This document shows, in pieces, positions 9,628 through 18,411 of a stretch of 64,000 nucleotides of DNA. Position numbers and translations under genes: made by a program. Position 1 is the stretch's first letter; every line of letters starts with the position of its first letter. The stretch covers positions 62,001 to 126,000 of the forward strand of contig NZ_VXDB01000014.1 of assembly GCF_008711325.1 (NCBI RefSeq), written 5' to 3'. Source of the DNA: Roseibium sediminis (lineage in GTDB: Bacteria; Pseudomonadota; Alphaproteobacteria; Rhizobiales; Stappiaceae). A model generated the notes under the pieces. The model made no database searches and was not told the origin of the DNA. It saw nothing but the letters and a program-made list of their open reading frames with translations.

Positions 9628-10536
9628 ATGAGTTCATCGAAATCATTTCTGGACCAGCTGTTTGAAAGCCGCATCCTGCATGCCAGCGGGGTGGACGGTC
9701 TTTATGCGCGAAGTGGTACGTTCGAGGATGTGGTCAGCCGCTTTGAGACATTTGCGCTGACTTTCGGCGAGCACGAGATCACCGAAGCCATGGTGTTCCC
9801 GCCCGGCATGCCCATGGCAGACTTTGAGACCAGCGGCTACATGAAGAACTTCCCGCAGTTGGCGGGGACCGTCCATGCATTTTGCGGCGGCGACCATGAT
9901 CACATGGGCCTGTTGCAATGTATGGCAGCGGGCGAGGACTGGACCAAGGGGCAGGAAGCAACCCAGGTCGCGCTCATCCCTGCGGCCTGCTATCCACTCT
10001 ATCCGATTCTGGCGAGGCGTGGCGCTCTGCCGGAGAACGGGGCCTATGTCGCCTTGCAATCCTACTGCTTCCGGCATGAACCCTCGAAAGATCCTGCGCG
10101 CATGCAGATGTTTCGCCAGCGGGAATATGTGCGTGTTGGAACCGAGGACCAAGCGATGGCCTTCCGGGAGACCTGGAAGGAACGCGGTCAGGAAATGATG
10201 AAGCGCCTGTGTCTGCCGCATGAGGTCGATATTGCCAATGATCCCTTCTTCGGTCGGGGCGGACGCATGATGGGGGCCAGTCAGCGTGAGCAGGCTCTGA
10301 AGTTCGAGATGCTGGTTCCGATCAATTCGGTTGAAAGCCCCACCGCCTGCATGAGCTTCAACTACCACATGGACAATTTCGGAAAGGCCTGGGACATCAA
10401 GCTTCAGGACGGGTCGCCGGCCCATACGGCCTGTGTCGGTTTCGGCCTTGAGCGGATCACCCTCGCGCTCTTCCGCCATCACGGGCTTGATGTTGCCGCT
10501 TGGCCGGAAGACGTCCGCAAGGCCCTTTGGGGTTAA
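9628..10536 (+). CDS. Amino acid--[acyl-carrier-protein] ligase (class II aaRS-like)
   Basis: A 302-residue stand-alone catalytic core related to atypical seryl-tRNA synthetases, with no tRNA-binding arm. Such proteins activate a small amino acid with ATP and load it on the phosphopantetheine arm of a carrier protein. Class II motif 2 is seen at CFRHEP (147-152) and motif 3 at GFGLERIT (271-278). Cys121 (PAACYPLYP), Glu166 (RQREYV) and Cys269 (HTACVGFG) have the spacing expected for the zinc site that binds the amino group. The dedicated carrier protein is two genes upstream, as in characterised Bradyrhizobium and Agrobacterium loci. The amino acid (glycine or alanine in known cases) cannot be told from the sequence. 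Confidence 0.9.
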   Translation: MSSSKSFLDQLFESRILHASGVDGLYARSGTFEDVVSRFETFALTFGEHEITEAMVFPPGMPMADFETSGYMKNFPQLAGTVHAFCGGDHDHMGLLQCMAAGEDWTKGQEATQVALIPAACYPLYPILARRGALPENGAYVALQSYCFRHEPSKDPARMQMFRQREYVRVGTEDQAMAFRETWKERGQEMMKRLCLPHEVDIANDPFFGRGGRMMGASQREQALKFEMLVPINSVESPTACMSFNYHMDNFGKAWDIKLQDGSPAHTACVGFGLERITLALFRHHGLDVAAWPEDVRKALWG

Positions 10537-10539
10537 GCC

Positions 10540-11538
10540 GTGTCACACGCCATTTTCCCGGACATCGATCCCGCGACCTATCAACGCCACGCCCTTCATT
10601 CGGCAGAGCGCGACTGGCCGGAGACCAACTGCTATCTGGATGTCTGGATCGAACTGTTGAACGCGATGGGCCTTCCGCCGGAGGCCTGTCTGGGGTCCAT
10701 GATCACGCAGGACTTTGAAGGTGATCAGTTCACCTTCTTCAAGGTACCTTTGGAGGACCTTGAAACCCTGTTCGGCATTCGGGTCACCGAGCTTGCGATC
10801 TATGACCGCGTTGAGGTTCACGTTCTTGAGCAGCTCGCACGGGGCCGTCTGTCACTTGTCGAAGTCGACAGCTTTTTCTTGCCGGATACCCAAGGCTTCG
10901 GTTATCGCCAGTTCCATGGCAAGACGACGATTTCGGTGAACCGTCTCGACCTTGATGCCCGCAGGATGGATTATTTTCACGGCCTGTCCCACTACCGGGT
11001 GGAAGGGGATGATGTTGACGGCATTTTCCAGCGGGGGGACCACGCCCGGGACTTGCCGTTCATGCCGTATACGGAGTTCGTGAAACTTCCGGAGACCTTC
11101 CCCGAGACCGGGCAAATTGCCGACCGGGCCTTGCATCTCCTTCATCACCACATGGCGCGGCGACCGGCTGAAAACCCCATCAAAGCCTTTGCAGCTGTTC
11201 TGCCGCATCAGGTGAGCCAGCTGTTAGACAAGCCCTTTGAAGCCTTCCATCTTTATGCCTTCAACACGTTGCGCCAGCTTGGGGCAAATTTCGAGCTGTT
11301 CGCAACGCATCTCGAATGGCTTGGTGCACATGGGGCAGGAGAGTTTGGACAGGCCGCAGAGCATGCTCGCCAGATTTCCAAAACCTGCAAGACAGCGCAG
11401 TTCCAGCTGGCCCGTGCAGTGACGCGCAAGAAGACCGACAAACTTGAAATACTGCTGGAGTCTGCCGTTGAAGCCTGGGACAACCTCGTTCAGACTCTGG
11501 ACACTGTCCTTGTGTCCAAACAGGCCGCCGCTTCGTGA
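10540..11538 (+). CDS. DUF1839 family protein
   Basis: A 332-residue cytoplasmic protein starting with GTG 3 bases after the ligase gene. No signal peptide or membrane helix is visible. It resembles the DUF1839 family, which tends to occur beside amino acid:carrier ligases and has no established activity. Its N-terminal half includes a possible Cys/His-containing core (ETNCYLDVWIELL), with conserved-looking HGKTTISVNRLD near residues 128-140. Its position suggests that it acts on the aminoacyl-carrier thioester, for example as a transferase, but this is inference. Its stop overlaps the GTG start of the next gene. Confidence 0.75.
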   Translation: MSHAIFPDIDPATYQRHALHSAERDWPETNCYLDVWIELLNAMGLPPEACLGSMITQDFEGDQFTFFKVPLEDLETLFGIRVTELAIYDRVEVHVLEQLARGRLSLVEVDSFFLPDTQGFGYRQFHGKTTISVNRLDLDARRMDYFHGLSHYRVEGDDVDGIFQRGDHARDLPFMPYTEFVKLPETFPETGQIADRALHLLHHHMARRPAENPIKAFAAVLPHQVSQLLDKPFEAFHLYAFNTLRQLGANFELFATHLEWLGAHGAGEFGQAAEHARQISKTCKTAQFQLARAVTRKKTDKLEILLESAVEAWDNLVQTLDTVLVSKQAAAS

Positions 11539-14045
11539 GCGATAACGCAATTCACCTGCCTGTCGTCTCTCCCCGAGGATGGGAGATCAGTCCGCCGGAA
11601 CAGGTTCTCTCCGGAGGATGGAGATTGCTTGTAACGTGCGCGGGGGAATATGCAGATGCGTCGCTTCTGCCCGCGACGGGTGATTGGATCCCGGCACCGG
11701 TTCCGGGCACCGCTGCAAAGGCGCTTGCTGAGGCAGGGCGCTTTGATCCCGCTGATCCCTTGCCGCTGCATGACAAGGATATCTGGTACGTCACAAGTTT
11801 TCGGTCCGAGCAGTCCGGACCACGCCGGTTGGTCTTCGGTGGTCTGGCGACACTTGCAGAAGTTTATCTGAACGGGGAAAAGGTTCTAGCGAGTGAAACC
11901 ATGTTTTCAGCGCAGGAGGTCTGCGCGCGGGTCGAGGAAAACAATACGTTCGCCATAGTCTTTCGGGCACTGGAGCCAGAACTTAGCCGCAAAGGGCCAA
12001 GGGCCCGATGGAAGACGCAGCTGACCCCGTCACAGGGCCTTCGCCACCTCAGAACGACGCTGCTTGGCCACATGCCCGGCTGGTGTCCGGATGTGCACGC
12101 GGTCGGTCCGTGGCGTCCAATCACCCTTCATGAAGTGGATGCCCCGTGTCTGCGCGATCTCGCGATCAGGGCGGATCTCGCACATGATGGCACCGGACAT
12201 CTCTATGTCTCTTTTGATTGGAACAAGATCGGCGAAACCGCGATCGTTGAATGCGCGGGCCGATCCGTGATGCTTGAAGCTCGGGCGGACGGGAAAGTGG
12301 CTGGCGAGTTGTCTTTGCCGGGCATTGAGCCGTGGATGCCTGCAACGCACGGAAACCCGGCCCTTTACGACATCTGGCTGGGTTTTGGCGGGCAAAAGAT
12401 GCATCTGGGAAAGACCGGGTTCCGCAGGATCGAGGTGGATCGCGGCTCGGATGCGAAGGGCTTTGGGCTTCATGTGAATGGCGTGCCGGTATTCTGCCGC
12501 GGAGCTGTCTGGACCACCGCTGATCTCGTCGGCTTGTCGGGTGATACCGACACTTGTCGCCCGCTGCTGGAGCTGGCGCGGGATGCAGGCATGAACATGC
12601 TACGCATCGGCGGTACGATGGTCTATGAAAGCCGCGCGTTTTTCGATCTCTGCGCGGAACTGGGCATCATGGTCTGGCAAGACTTCCAGTTCGCCAATTT
12701 CGATTATCCGGTCAGCGATGTACCGTTTTCAGCCGCGGTCAAAGCGGAAGCGGACCACCAGCTCACTCTCTTGCAGGGCAATCCCGCGCTGACCGTTCTG
12801 TGCGGGGGCAGCGAAATCTATCAGCAAGGCGCGATGATGGGTTTGCCTGAAAGTCGCTGGCGCGGTGAGCTGACGCGCACGGTGCTTGCTGACTGCAGCC
12901 AAGAGCGAAGACCGGATGTACCTTATGTGGAGAACGCCCCCTGCGATGGGGCCATGCCGTTTTCCTCCAATGAGGGCATAGCGCATTATTACGGCGTTGG
13001 GGCTTATCGGCGGCCTCTTGAGGATGCCCGCCGGGCTGATGTCCGCTTTGCAGCTGAATGTCTCGGCTTTTCCAATGTGCCGTCCGCGCAATCCCTCACG
13101 GAGTTCGGTCTCGCAACGCCGCATGGCCCGGGCTGGAAGGCCGGTATTCCGAAGGATCGCGGCGCGGACTGGGACTTTGAGGATATTCGCGACCATTACC
13201 TCAAGACCTTGTACGGAATAGAACCGGAGGCGTTGCGGCGGGAGCGCCCTGACCGGTATCTCGATCTGTCGCGGTCCGTGGTTGCCGACATTCTGGAGGC
13301 CACGTTTGCAGAGTGGCGGCGGCAAGAAAGCAGCTGCAAGGGGGCTCTGGTCTGGAACTTTCAGGATGTTCGGCCCGGCGCCGGGTGGGGAATGCTGGAT
13401 GTGGCAGGGCGGCCCAAGGCGTCCTATTTTGCGCTCAAGCGAGCCTTTCGCCCGCTGCAAGTCAGCCTGACCGATGAAGGCACAAACGGCCTGATGGTTC
13501 ACCTCGCTAACGAGACACCGAACGAACGACATGTGCAGTTGGAATTGACCTGTCTGCGAGACGGGCGATTGCCGGTGGTCAGGGGCGCGCGGGACCTCAC
13601 CCTTGCATCCCGGGATGCTCTGACAATTGCAGCAACAGACATCTTTGGCGCGTTCTTCGATACCACATATGCGTTTCGGTTCGGCCCGCCGTCTCATGAC
13701 GTGACCTTTGCGCGTTTGACAGATCAGGCAACAGGTGAACTGCTTGCCGAAGCCACCTATTTTCCTCTCGGGTTTTTTGACGAAAAACACCCGCTGGAGC
13801 TGGACTGCACTCTCACAGAACGCGACGACGGGACATGGGAGCTGGAGCTGGAAACACAGCGCAGCTGGCGCTTTGTCCAGATCGACTGTCCCGGGTATCG
13901 TTCTTCCGACGACGGGTTCCATCTGCATCCCGGTGCAGCACGAAAGATCCATCTCTCCCCTGAGACTGCATCGGTAACGTCCTCGCGCCCGAAGGGAGCG
14001 CTCAGGGCCTTGAATGCGGACAATGCGGTGGTGTTTTCCGGATAA
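11535..14045 (+). CDS. Glycoside hydrolase family 2 / beta-mannosidase-like protein
   Basis: An 836-residue protein with the GH2 layout: a jelly-roll sugar-binding domain (about 1-170), an immunoglobulin-like domain (about 190-300), a TIM barrel (about 310-650) and a C-terminal beta domain. The expected acid/base is Glu427 in LCGGSEIYQQ (the family usually has GNNE) and the nucleophile Glu523 in SLTEFGLATP. No signal peptide is seen, so it should be cytoplasmic. The GTG start is within the preceding stop (GTGA), giving translational coupling to the aminoacyl-carrier genes, which is an odd partnership for a glycosidase. It may process or transfer a sugar acceptor. The family call is firm, the substrate unknown. 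Confidence 0.85.
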   Translation: MSDNAIHLPVVSPRGWEISPPEQVLSGGWRLLVTCAGEYADASLLPATGDWIPAPVPGTAAKALAEAGRFDPADPLPLHDKDIWYVTSFRSEQSGPRRLVFGGLATLAEVYLNGEKVLASETMFSAQEVCARVEENNTFAIVFRALEPELSRKGPRARWKTQLTPSQGLRHLRTTLLGHMPGWCPDVHAVGPWRPITLHEVDAPCLRDLAIRADLAHDGTGHLYVSFDWNKIGETAIVECAGRSVMLEARADGKVAGELSLPGIEPWMPATHGNPALYDIWLGFGGQKMHLGKTGFRRIEVDRGSDAKGFGLHVNGVPVFCRGAVWTTADLVGLSGDTDTCRPLLELARDAGMNMLRIGGTMVYESRAFFDLCAELGIMVWQDFQFANFDYPVSDVPFSAAVKAEADHQLTLLQGNPALTVLCGGSEIYQQGAMMGLPESRWRGELTRTVLADCSQERRPDVPYVENAPCDGAMPFSSNEGIAHYYGVGAYRRPLEDARRADVRFAAECLGFSNVPSAQSLTEFGLATPHGPGWKAGIPKDRGADWDFEDIRDHYLKTLYGIEPEALRRERPDRYLDLSRSVVADILEATFAEWRRQESSCKGALVWNFQDVRPGAGWGMLDVAGRPKASYFALKRAFRPLQVSLTDEGTNGLMVHLANETPNERHVQLELTCLRDGRLPVVRGARDLTLASRDALTIAATDIFGAFFDTTYAFRFGPPSHDVTFARLTDQATGELLAEATYFPLGFFDEKHPLELDCTLTERDDGTWELELETQRSWRFVQIDCPGYRSSDDGFHLHPGAARKIHLSPETASVTSSRPKGALRALNADNAVVFSG

Positions 14046-14046
14046 A

Positions 14047-15780
14047 TCAGGTGCCGGGCCGGGCTGTTGCCAGATCTTCGAGCTTGTCGAAAAGGGCAAG
14101 CCTTGCAGGCCGAGGCGTCAGGTTATGGTCGGCACCCGGAAGGATCATCAAGGATGTGTTCGGATAGGCTGCGAGCCCCTTTTGACCCTTGCCGAAATAC
14201 AGCGCGAGCTGCTCAAGGCTCTGATCTGCATCACTGCAAACGAAGTGCATCGCAACATCACGTTCTTTAAGTGCGCGGAACATCTTGTGGCATTCGGCGC
14301 GAAACCGGGCGTGTTTCGAGATATTCGGAAAGATCGGTGCCAAGAGATGTGACAGTCGGGTTTTCGCATGGCTGCCAAGACCGCGAAGAACGCCCGGAAT
14401 GGAAATGTCACCCGTAACGAGGCGCTTGAGTGTTTTCGGATCGACAAAGCGCTTCTTGTAATCGCCCATGGATCTCGGGCCCATGCGGGCCGGGTCGGTG
14501 AGACTTTCCTCCGGGTCCCAGATCAGGCGAACCTGATTGCAGAGCAGCAGCTGGCTGATCCGGTCATCCCGATAGGCCGCGTGAAAGGCGGTGTAGGCTC
14601 CGCTGCATCTGCCAACCAGGGTGATCGGGCCTTCGTGACGCTTGCGAAGGAAATCCAAGATGGCATGCGTGTCGAGAATTGGTCCGTCCGAATATAGAAC
14701 CTGTTCCGGCGCTCCGTCCTGCGGGCCGCTGTCGCCGATATTTGCGAAGTCGACGCGCAGCGATACAGCGCCCTTGGCCGCAAGGCGTCTTGAGGCATCG
14801 ACCCACGCGCGCGCCCAGCCGCCGTGGTGGTCATAGCCTGAATTCAGGAAGACAAAGACCGGGGCATTTTGGGTGATTGCCCTGGGGCGGCATTCGATTG
14901 CGTAAAGCCCCGGTGCCTCGCCGATGTAATGCCCTTCTTCCTGAAAGTCTGACCCGTCAAGAGCGGCTGCCGGGGGAGGCATATTTTCGGTCCGTCGGTT
15001 TGGTCTGGAGTTGCTCTCCGCACACCAGTCAGCAATCTCGTCAAGGAGAGTGTGGGGAATAACCGAAGCTGTAGGGTCCTCCATCAACCGGTCATAGCCG
15101 ACAAAGGAAAGTTCATCGATTTTGCTTCCGCTCTCTCTCAAACCTGATGAAAACTGCTGGTCAGCGTCAATGCCGGGGCGGGCGACGACAAGGGACGGTT
15201 TTGTTGTCGATGGCGTTGTGGCGGATTTGATGTCGGAGACCAGCCGGTCGTCCATCACCAGCCCGGCGATCGAGGTGGCATCCTTTGCAAGAGCAGTTTC
15301 CGGCAACCCCAAGCCTTCGATGATCACTTTGGCGCGAAGGGTTGTTTCGCGGAAATAGCGCCGCGGACTTGTCACAGGAGCCGCATGGACAACACTGCGA
15401 ACAGAAGGGTGGTCGGCGAGAAGGCCTGCAATAAAGCTCCCGAGGCCAAAGCCGAAAAGAACCACATCCTTGCATCCACTCTGGCGCTTCAGCAATTCGA
15501 TCCCGGCTTCTGCCGCCGCTAACCAGCTTTCAAGGCTTTGGCCTTCAGGTGGATCAAGGGCATCCACGGTTCCCGGATAATCGAACCGCAGGGAGGTCAT
15601 CCCCTTTGCAGCAAGGCGTTCGGCGAGCGCCCTGAAGAACTTGCGGGTACAAAGCTCGTCAAACCCCCAGGGGCGCAGCAAAAGCACGCTGGTTGCAAGC
15701 CGATCTTCTGAGGGCGGAAAGGTGAGGATGCCGTGGCATCCGGCGAAAGCGACCGGAAGGGTGTTAGAGGCGGCACTCAT
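14047..15780 (-). CDS. Tandem alpha/beta hydrolase with altered nucleophile elbows
   Basis: A 577-residue protein made of two alpha/beta-hydrolase domains (about 10-250 and 290-570). In the first, the nucleophile elbow reads GFGLG (110-114) with Gly112 in place of the nucleophile, so it is probably inactive. In the second, the elbow is GRCSG with Cys392 at the nucleophile position; a candidate acid (SDADQS) and histidine (GADHNL) follow near the C-terminus, so a Cys-Asp-His triad is possible. It resembles hydrolases associated with polysaccharide/exosortase loci. Its start overlaps the flippase stop (ATGA), so both are one operon. Its 3' end abuts the convergent GH2 gene. Confidence 0.8.
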   Translation of the reverse strand: MSAASNTLPVAFAGCHGILTFPPSEDRLATSVLLLRPWGFDELCTRKFFRALAERLAAKGMTSLRFDYPGTVDALDPPEGQSLESWLAAAEAGIELLKRQSGCKDVVLFGFGLGSFIAGLLADHPSVRSVVHAAPVTSPRRYFRETTLRAKVIIEGLGLPETALAKDATSIAGLVMDDRLVSDIKSATTPSTTKPSLVVARPGIDADQQFSSGLRESGSKIDELSFVGYDRLMEDPTASVIPHTLLDEIADWCAESNSRPNRRTENMPPPAAALDGSDFQEEGHYIGEAPGLYAIECRPRAITQNAPVFVFLNSGYDHHGGWARAWVDASRRLAAKGAVSLRVDFANIGDSGPQDGAPEQVLYSDGPILDTHAILDFLRKRHEGPITLVGRCSGAYTAFHAAYRDDRISQLLLCNQVRLIWDPEESLTDPARMGPRSMGDYKKRFVDPKTLKRLVTGDISIPGVLRGLGSHAKTRLSHLLAPIFPNISKHARFRAECHKMFRALKERDVAMHFVCSDADQSLEQLALYFGKGQKGLAAYPNTSLMILPGADHNLTPRPARLALFDKLEDLATARPGT

Positions 15781-17324
15781 GGCTTCGCATCGTCTTTGCG
15801 AGACACCAGAAGCAGGAGAACGGCAATGCTCACATCACGCAGGCGCTGCGGAATGATATCCGGCAGGTTTCCATCAAGAGCCAGGACATCACCGATTGGA
15901 ATGCATCTGAACAGGCGCAGGGACACGAGATAGGCAGCCGCTCCTGCCAGAATGGCAAGGCACAGCCCGACAAAGCCAGAATAGGCGACGAGCGTCAGGT
16001 GGGCAGCGAGTGCGCAGGCTGCCCCGGAGAGAAGCAGTTTTGCCATGTTCGCCAGATCAAACCGCACGCTCAAGCGATGCCAGCAATACCACAGAAGCCA
16101 CCCAAGCCAGATGGAGTGAATGGCTGCGCGGGTCCATGCCGCGCCAATGCCGCCCCAATTGGGAACGACCATGGCGAGAGCTGCGACGGAGACGACGGCC
16201 AGAATGGGTGTCGAATACAGAAAGAACGACGAATGCTCCCGCGCACTTACGGTCAGCGAAGGCACCAGGGAGAGGGCGGTGGCAAGGGCGGAGGCGACAA
16301 TGATGATCGCCATTGGAATTGCCGGAGTGAACTCGGAACCAAACAGCAGCGGCAGCAATTCGGGAATGACCGCCGCTCCGCCAAAGCAAACCGGGATCAT
16401 CAGCAAGGTTATCCAGCGCAAGACCCGTTGGTAGGTTGTGTTGATGCGGGTAAGGTCGTTGTTGTCGTGATGCTTGCCCATGTGAGGGGTAAGCGCGGCA
16501 ACCATCTGCGCAGGCAGCTGCACTACAAGGCTGGCTAGGGTCAGGCCTGCAGCGTAGTAACCGATGTCGGTCGTTGAGAAATACAGGCCGAGAAACAGGA
16601 TTTCGATGCGTCCCCAGATAAGCAGCCCCATACCATCCGAGAACCATTCGTTGCGGCCATGCGCTCGCATGCGCGGTTCCACTTCGACATCGTCTGCCGG
16701 GCGATGGCGAACATACTTGAAGATCTTGAGGGCTTGCGGAATGTAGCGCGCCACATAGCCGGCGAGCGCACCGGGTACGCCGAAGAAATATCCGCCGAGA
16801 AGGACGAGCGGGAGCTGGAAAAGGCAGCCGATGAAGACAAGGCGCCCCGTTTCGTCAAACCTGTTCAGCCCGCGAGCGGCAGCTTCGGCCACCGAGGCAA
16901 TGCTGAAAACCAGAAACAGGACCGCAATCATCAGCCATGTGTCGGGCGAATAGGTGTAGTCACTTCCGCTGGCATGCAACCAAACACCGTAGCCTGCGAA
17001 TCCAATCGTGGTGAGACTTACCGGAATAGCGAAATTTGGAAGGAGCACGCGTGTGAGGCCGCCGCCGGGGTTGCCGGGCCTGTCGAAGCCCGCCATGTAG
17101 CGGTTGAGGATGTGCGGGACACCGAAATTCGCCACGAGCGTCGTTGTTGTGGCCAGCCATAGCGAGAAGGCGATGGCGCCACTGCCTTCGGCGCCGAGTA
17201 GACGCGCAACGGCAATGCTGCAGAAAAATCCGAAAGTAAGGGAAACGATACCGGCCAGAGTGCTGAGTGCCGAGGCTGAAATGAAACTGGCCATGGATCT
17301 GTGTCGGAATACTCGGAGAAACAA
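15777..17324 (-). CDS. Polysaccharide flippase (Wzx/MOP superfamily)
   Basis: A 515-residue integral membrane protein with about 12-14 predicted helices and the layout of oligosaccharide flippases (ISASALSTLAGIVSL at the N-terminus, RLLGAEGSGAIAFSLW just after). It should move undecaprenyl-linked repeat units across the inner membrane. It lies 47 bases after the GT2 gene upstream on the same strand and overlaps the hydrolase gene downstream. Lipid II flippase MurJ is unlikely, given the context and weak resemblance. Confidence 0.88.
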   Translation of the reverse strand: MFLRVFRHRSMASFISASALSTLAGIVSLTFGFFCSIAVARLLGAEGSGAIAFSLWLATTTTLVANFGVPHILNRYMAGFDRPGNPGGGLTRVLLPNFAIPVSLTTIGFAGYGVWLHASGSDYTYSPDTWLMIAVLFLVFSIASVAEAAARGLNRFDETGRLVFIGCLFQLPLVLLGGYFFGVPGALAGYVARYIPQALKIFKYVRHRPADDVEVEPRMRAHGRNEWFSDGMGLLIWGRIEILFLGLYFSTTDIGYYAAGLTLASLVVQLPAQMVAALTPHMGKHHDNNDLTRINTTYQRVLRWITLLMIPVCFGGAAVIPELLPLLFGSEFTPAIPMAIIIVASALATALSLVPSLTVSAREHSSFFLYSTPILAVVSVAALAMVVPNWGGIGAAWTRAAIHSIWLGWLLWYCWHRLSVRFDLANMAKLLLSGAACALAAHLTLVAYSGFVGLCLAILAGAAAYLVSLRLFRCIPIGDVLALDGNLPDIIPQRLRDVSIAVLLLLVSRKDDAKP

Positions 17325-17371
17325 CAGGTTACGGAAGGATCACAAGAGATTGGGATTTTAGGCCATGTTCG

Positions 17372-18298
17372 TTAATTTTCCGAACCCAGAAGCCGTCTCA
17401 GGATGCGCTTCCTGACGATGCGACTGGTCGCCACGAGCCGAAGCATCGCCACGAAATCCCGCTTCGCCTTGGCTCGATGGAATGCCCCGATGGGCGCCAT
17501 CTGGTCGAAGTCTTCGATGCGGCGGTCCAGCGCCTCAAGCTCTTCCGGTGACATCCGGTCTTCCATGTCAGTGCGGAGTTGGCGCAAGGCGGACAGGAGT
17601 GCCGTGGTGTCAGCGGAGCTGCGCGAATGGGGCGAAGCAACCTTGCTAAGAGGGCCGACTGGCAGGGCGTAGACATAGAGCGGTTCTTTGACATACAGCA
17701 CCCGCGCGCCAGAAAGCAGGATCTGCAAGTTCAAAAGCAGGTCTTCGCCTGCCCGAATGCTCTCATTGTAACGAATGCCGTTCTCTTCAAGAAAGGACCG
17801 TCTGATCAAAGGTTGGAGATAGCCGAGATCATGTTCGCCCTCACGGCGCGCGCGCACAAAGTCGCTGAAGGTGAGCGGGCCGGTTTCGCGGTCAAGATAG
17901 ATTGCCCCGGTTTGAGTTTTCGCGGTTGCATCGTAGCCCATGATGTTATCGGCAATGAAGTCGGCAGTTTCGGATTGTTCGAGCAGATGCGATAGCCGGT
18001 TGGGAAGCCACCAGTCATCGGAATCAAGCAAACCGATCCACACGCCGGTTGCGGCATCGAGCGCAGCATTTCGGGCAGCCGATGGCCCCATGTTGCGGGC
18101 AAGACGGATCAGCTTCACCCGTGGTTCGTTGCCATAGCGGTCCTGAACCTCGATATACGTGCCGTCCGTCGAGCCATCATCCACGACGATGACTTCGACG
18201 GCATGTCCCTTTTGTTCAAGGGCGCTGTCAATTGCAGTCGCAATGCAGGCCTTTGTGTTAAAGCACGGTATAATCACAGAGACATCTGGTGCTTGCAT
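17372..18298 (-). CDS. Family 2 glycosyltransferase
   Basis: A 308-residue GT-A fold transferase. It opens with SVIIPCFNTKACIATAIDS and contains the nucleotide-sugar motif VVDDGSTDGT and the DSDDWW metal-binding region (DxD) near residue 95. I chose the ATG at 18298, which places the fold 5 residues from the N-terminus; the frame also extends to 18334. It is the first gene of the minus-strand GT2-flippase-hydrolase operon and is divergent from the deacetylase at 18412 across about 110 bases. Donor and acceptor sugars cannot be told. Confidence 0.9.
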   Translation of the reverse strand: MQAPDVSVIIPCFNTKACIATAIDSALEQKGHAVEVIVVDDGSTDGTYIEVQDRYGNEPRVKLIRLARNMGPSAARNAALDAATGVWIGLLDSDDWWLPNRLSHLLEQSETADFIADNIMGYDATAKTQTGAIYLDRETGPLTFSDFVRARREGEHDLGYLQPLIRRSFLEENGIRYNESIRAGEDLLLNLQILLSGARVLYVKEPLYVYALPVGPLSKVASPHSRSSADTTALLSALRQLRTDMEDRMSPEELEALDRRIEDFDQMAPIGAFHRAKAKRDFVAMLRLVATSRIVRKRILRRLLGSEN

Positions 18299-18411
18299 CA
18301 GGCACTCGCCAAGGGATTGTCGGAAGACTATCAAGGAACCAGTGGTTCTATACCGCTGCGGATCGTTTCCGCAAATGAAGGATTGCTCACAGTCGTGAAA
18401 TTGGCAGCTAG

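Noticed and set aside
12729-14099. A 456-codon minus-strand frame opposite the GH2-like gene
   Set aside because: The plus-strand GH2 frame carries both catalytic glutamates; the minus frame has atypical composition.
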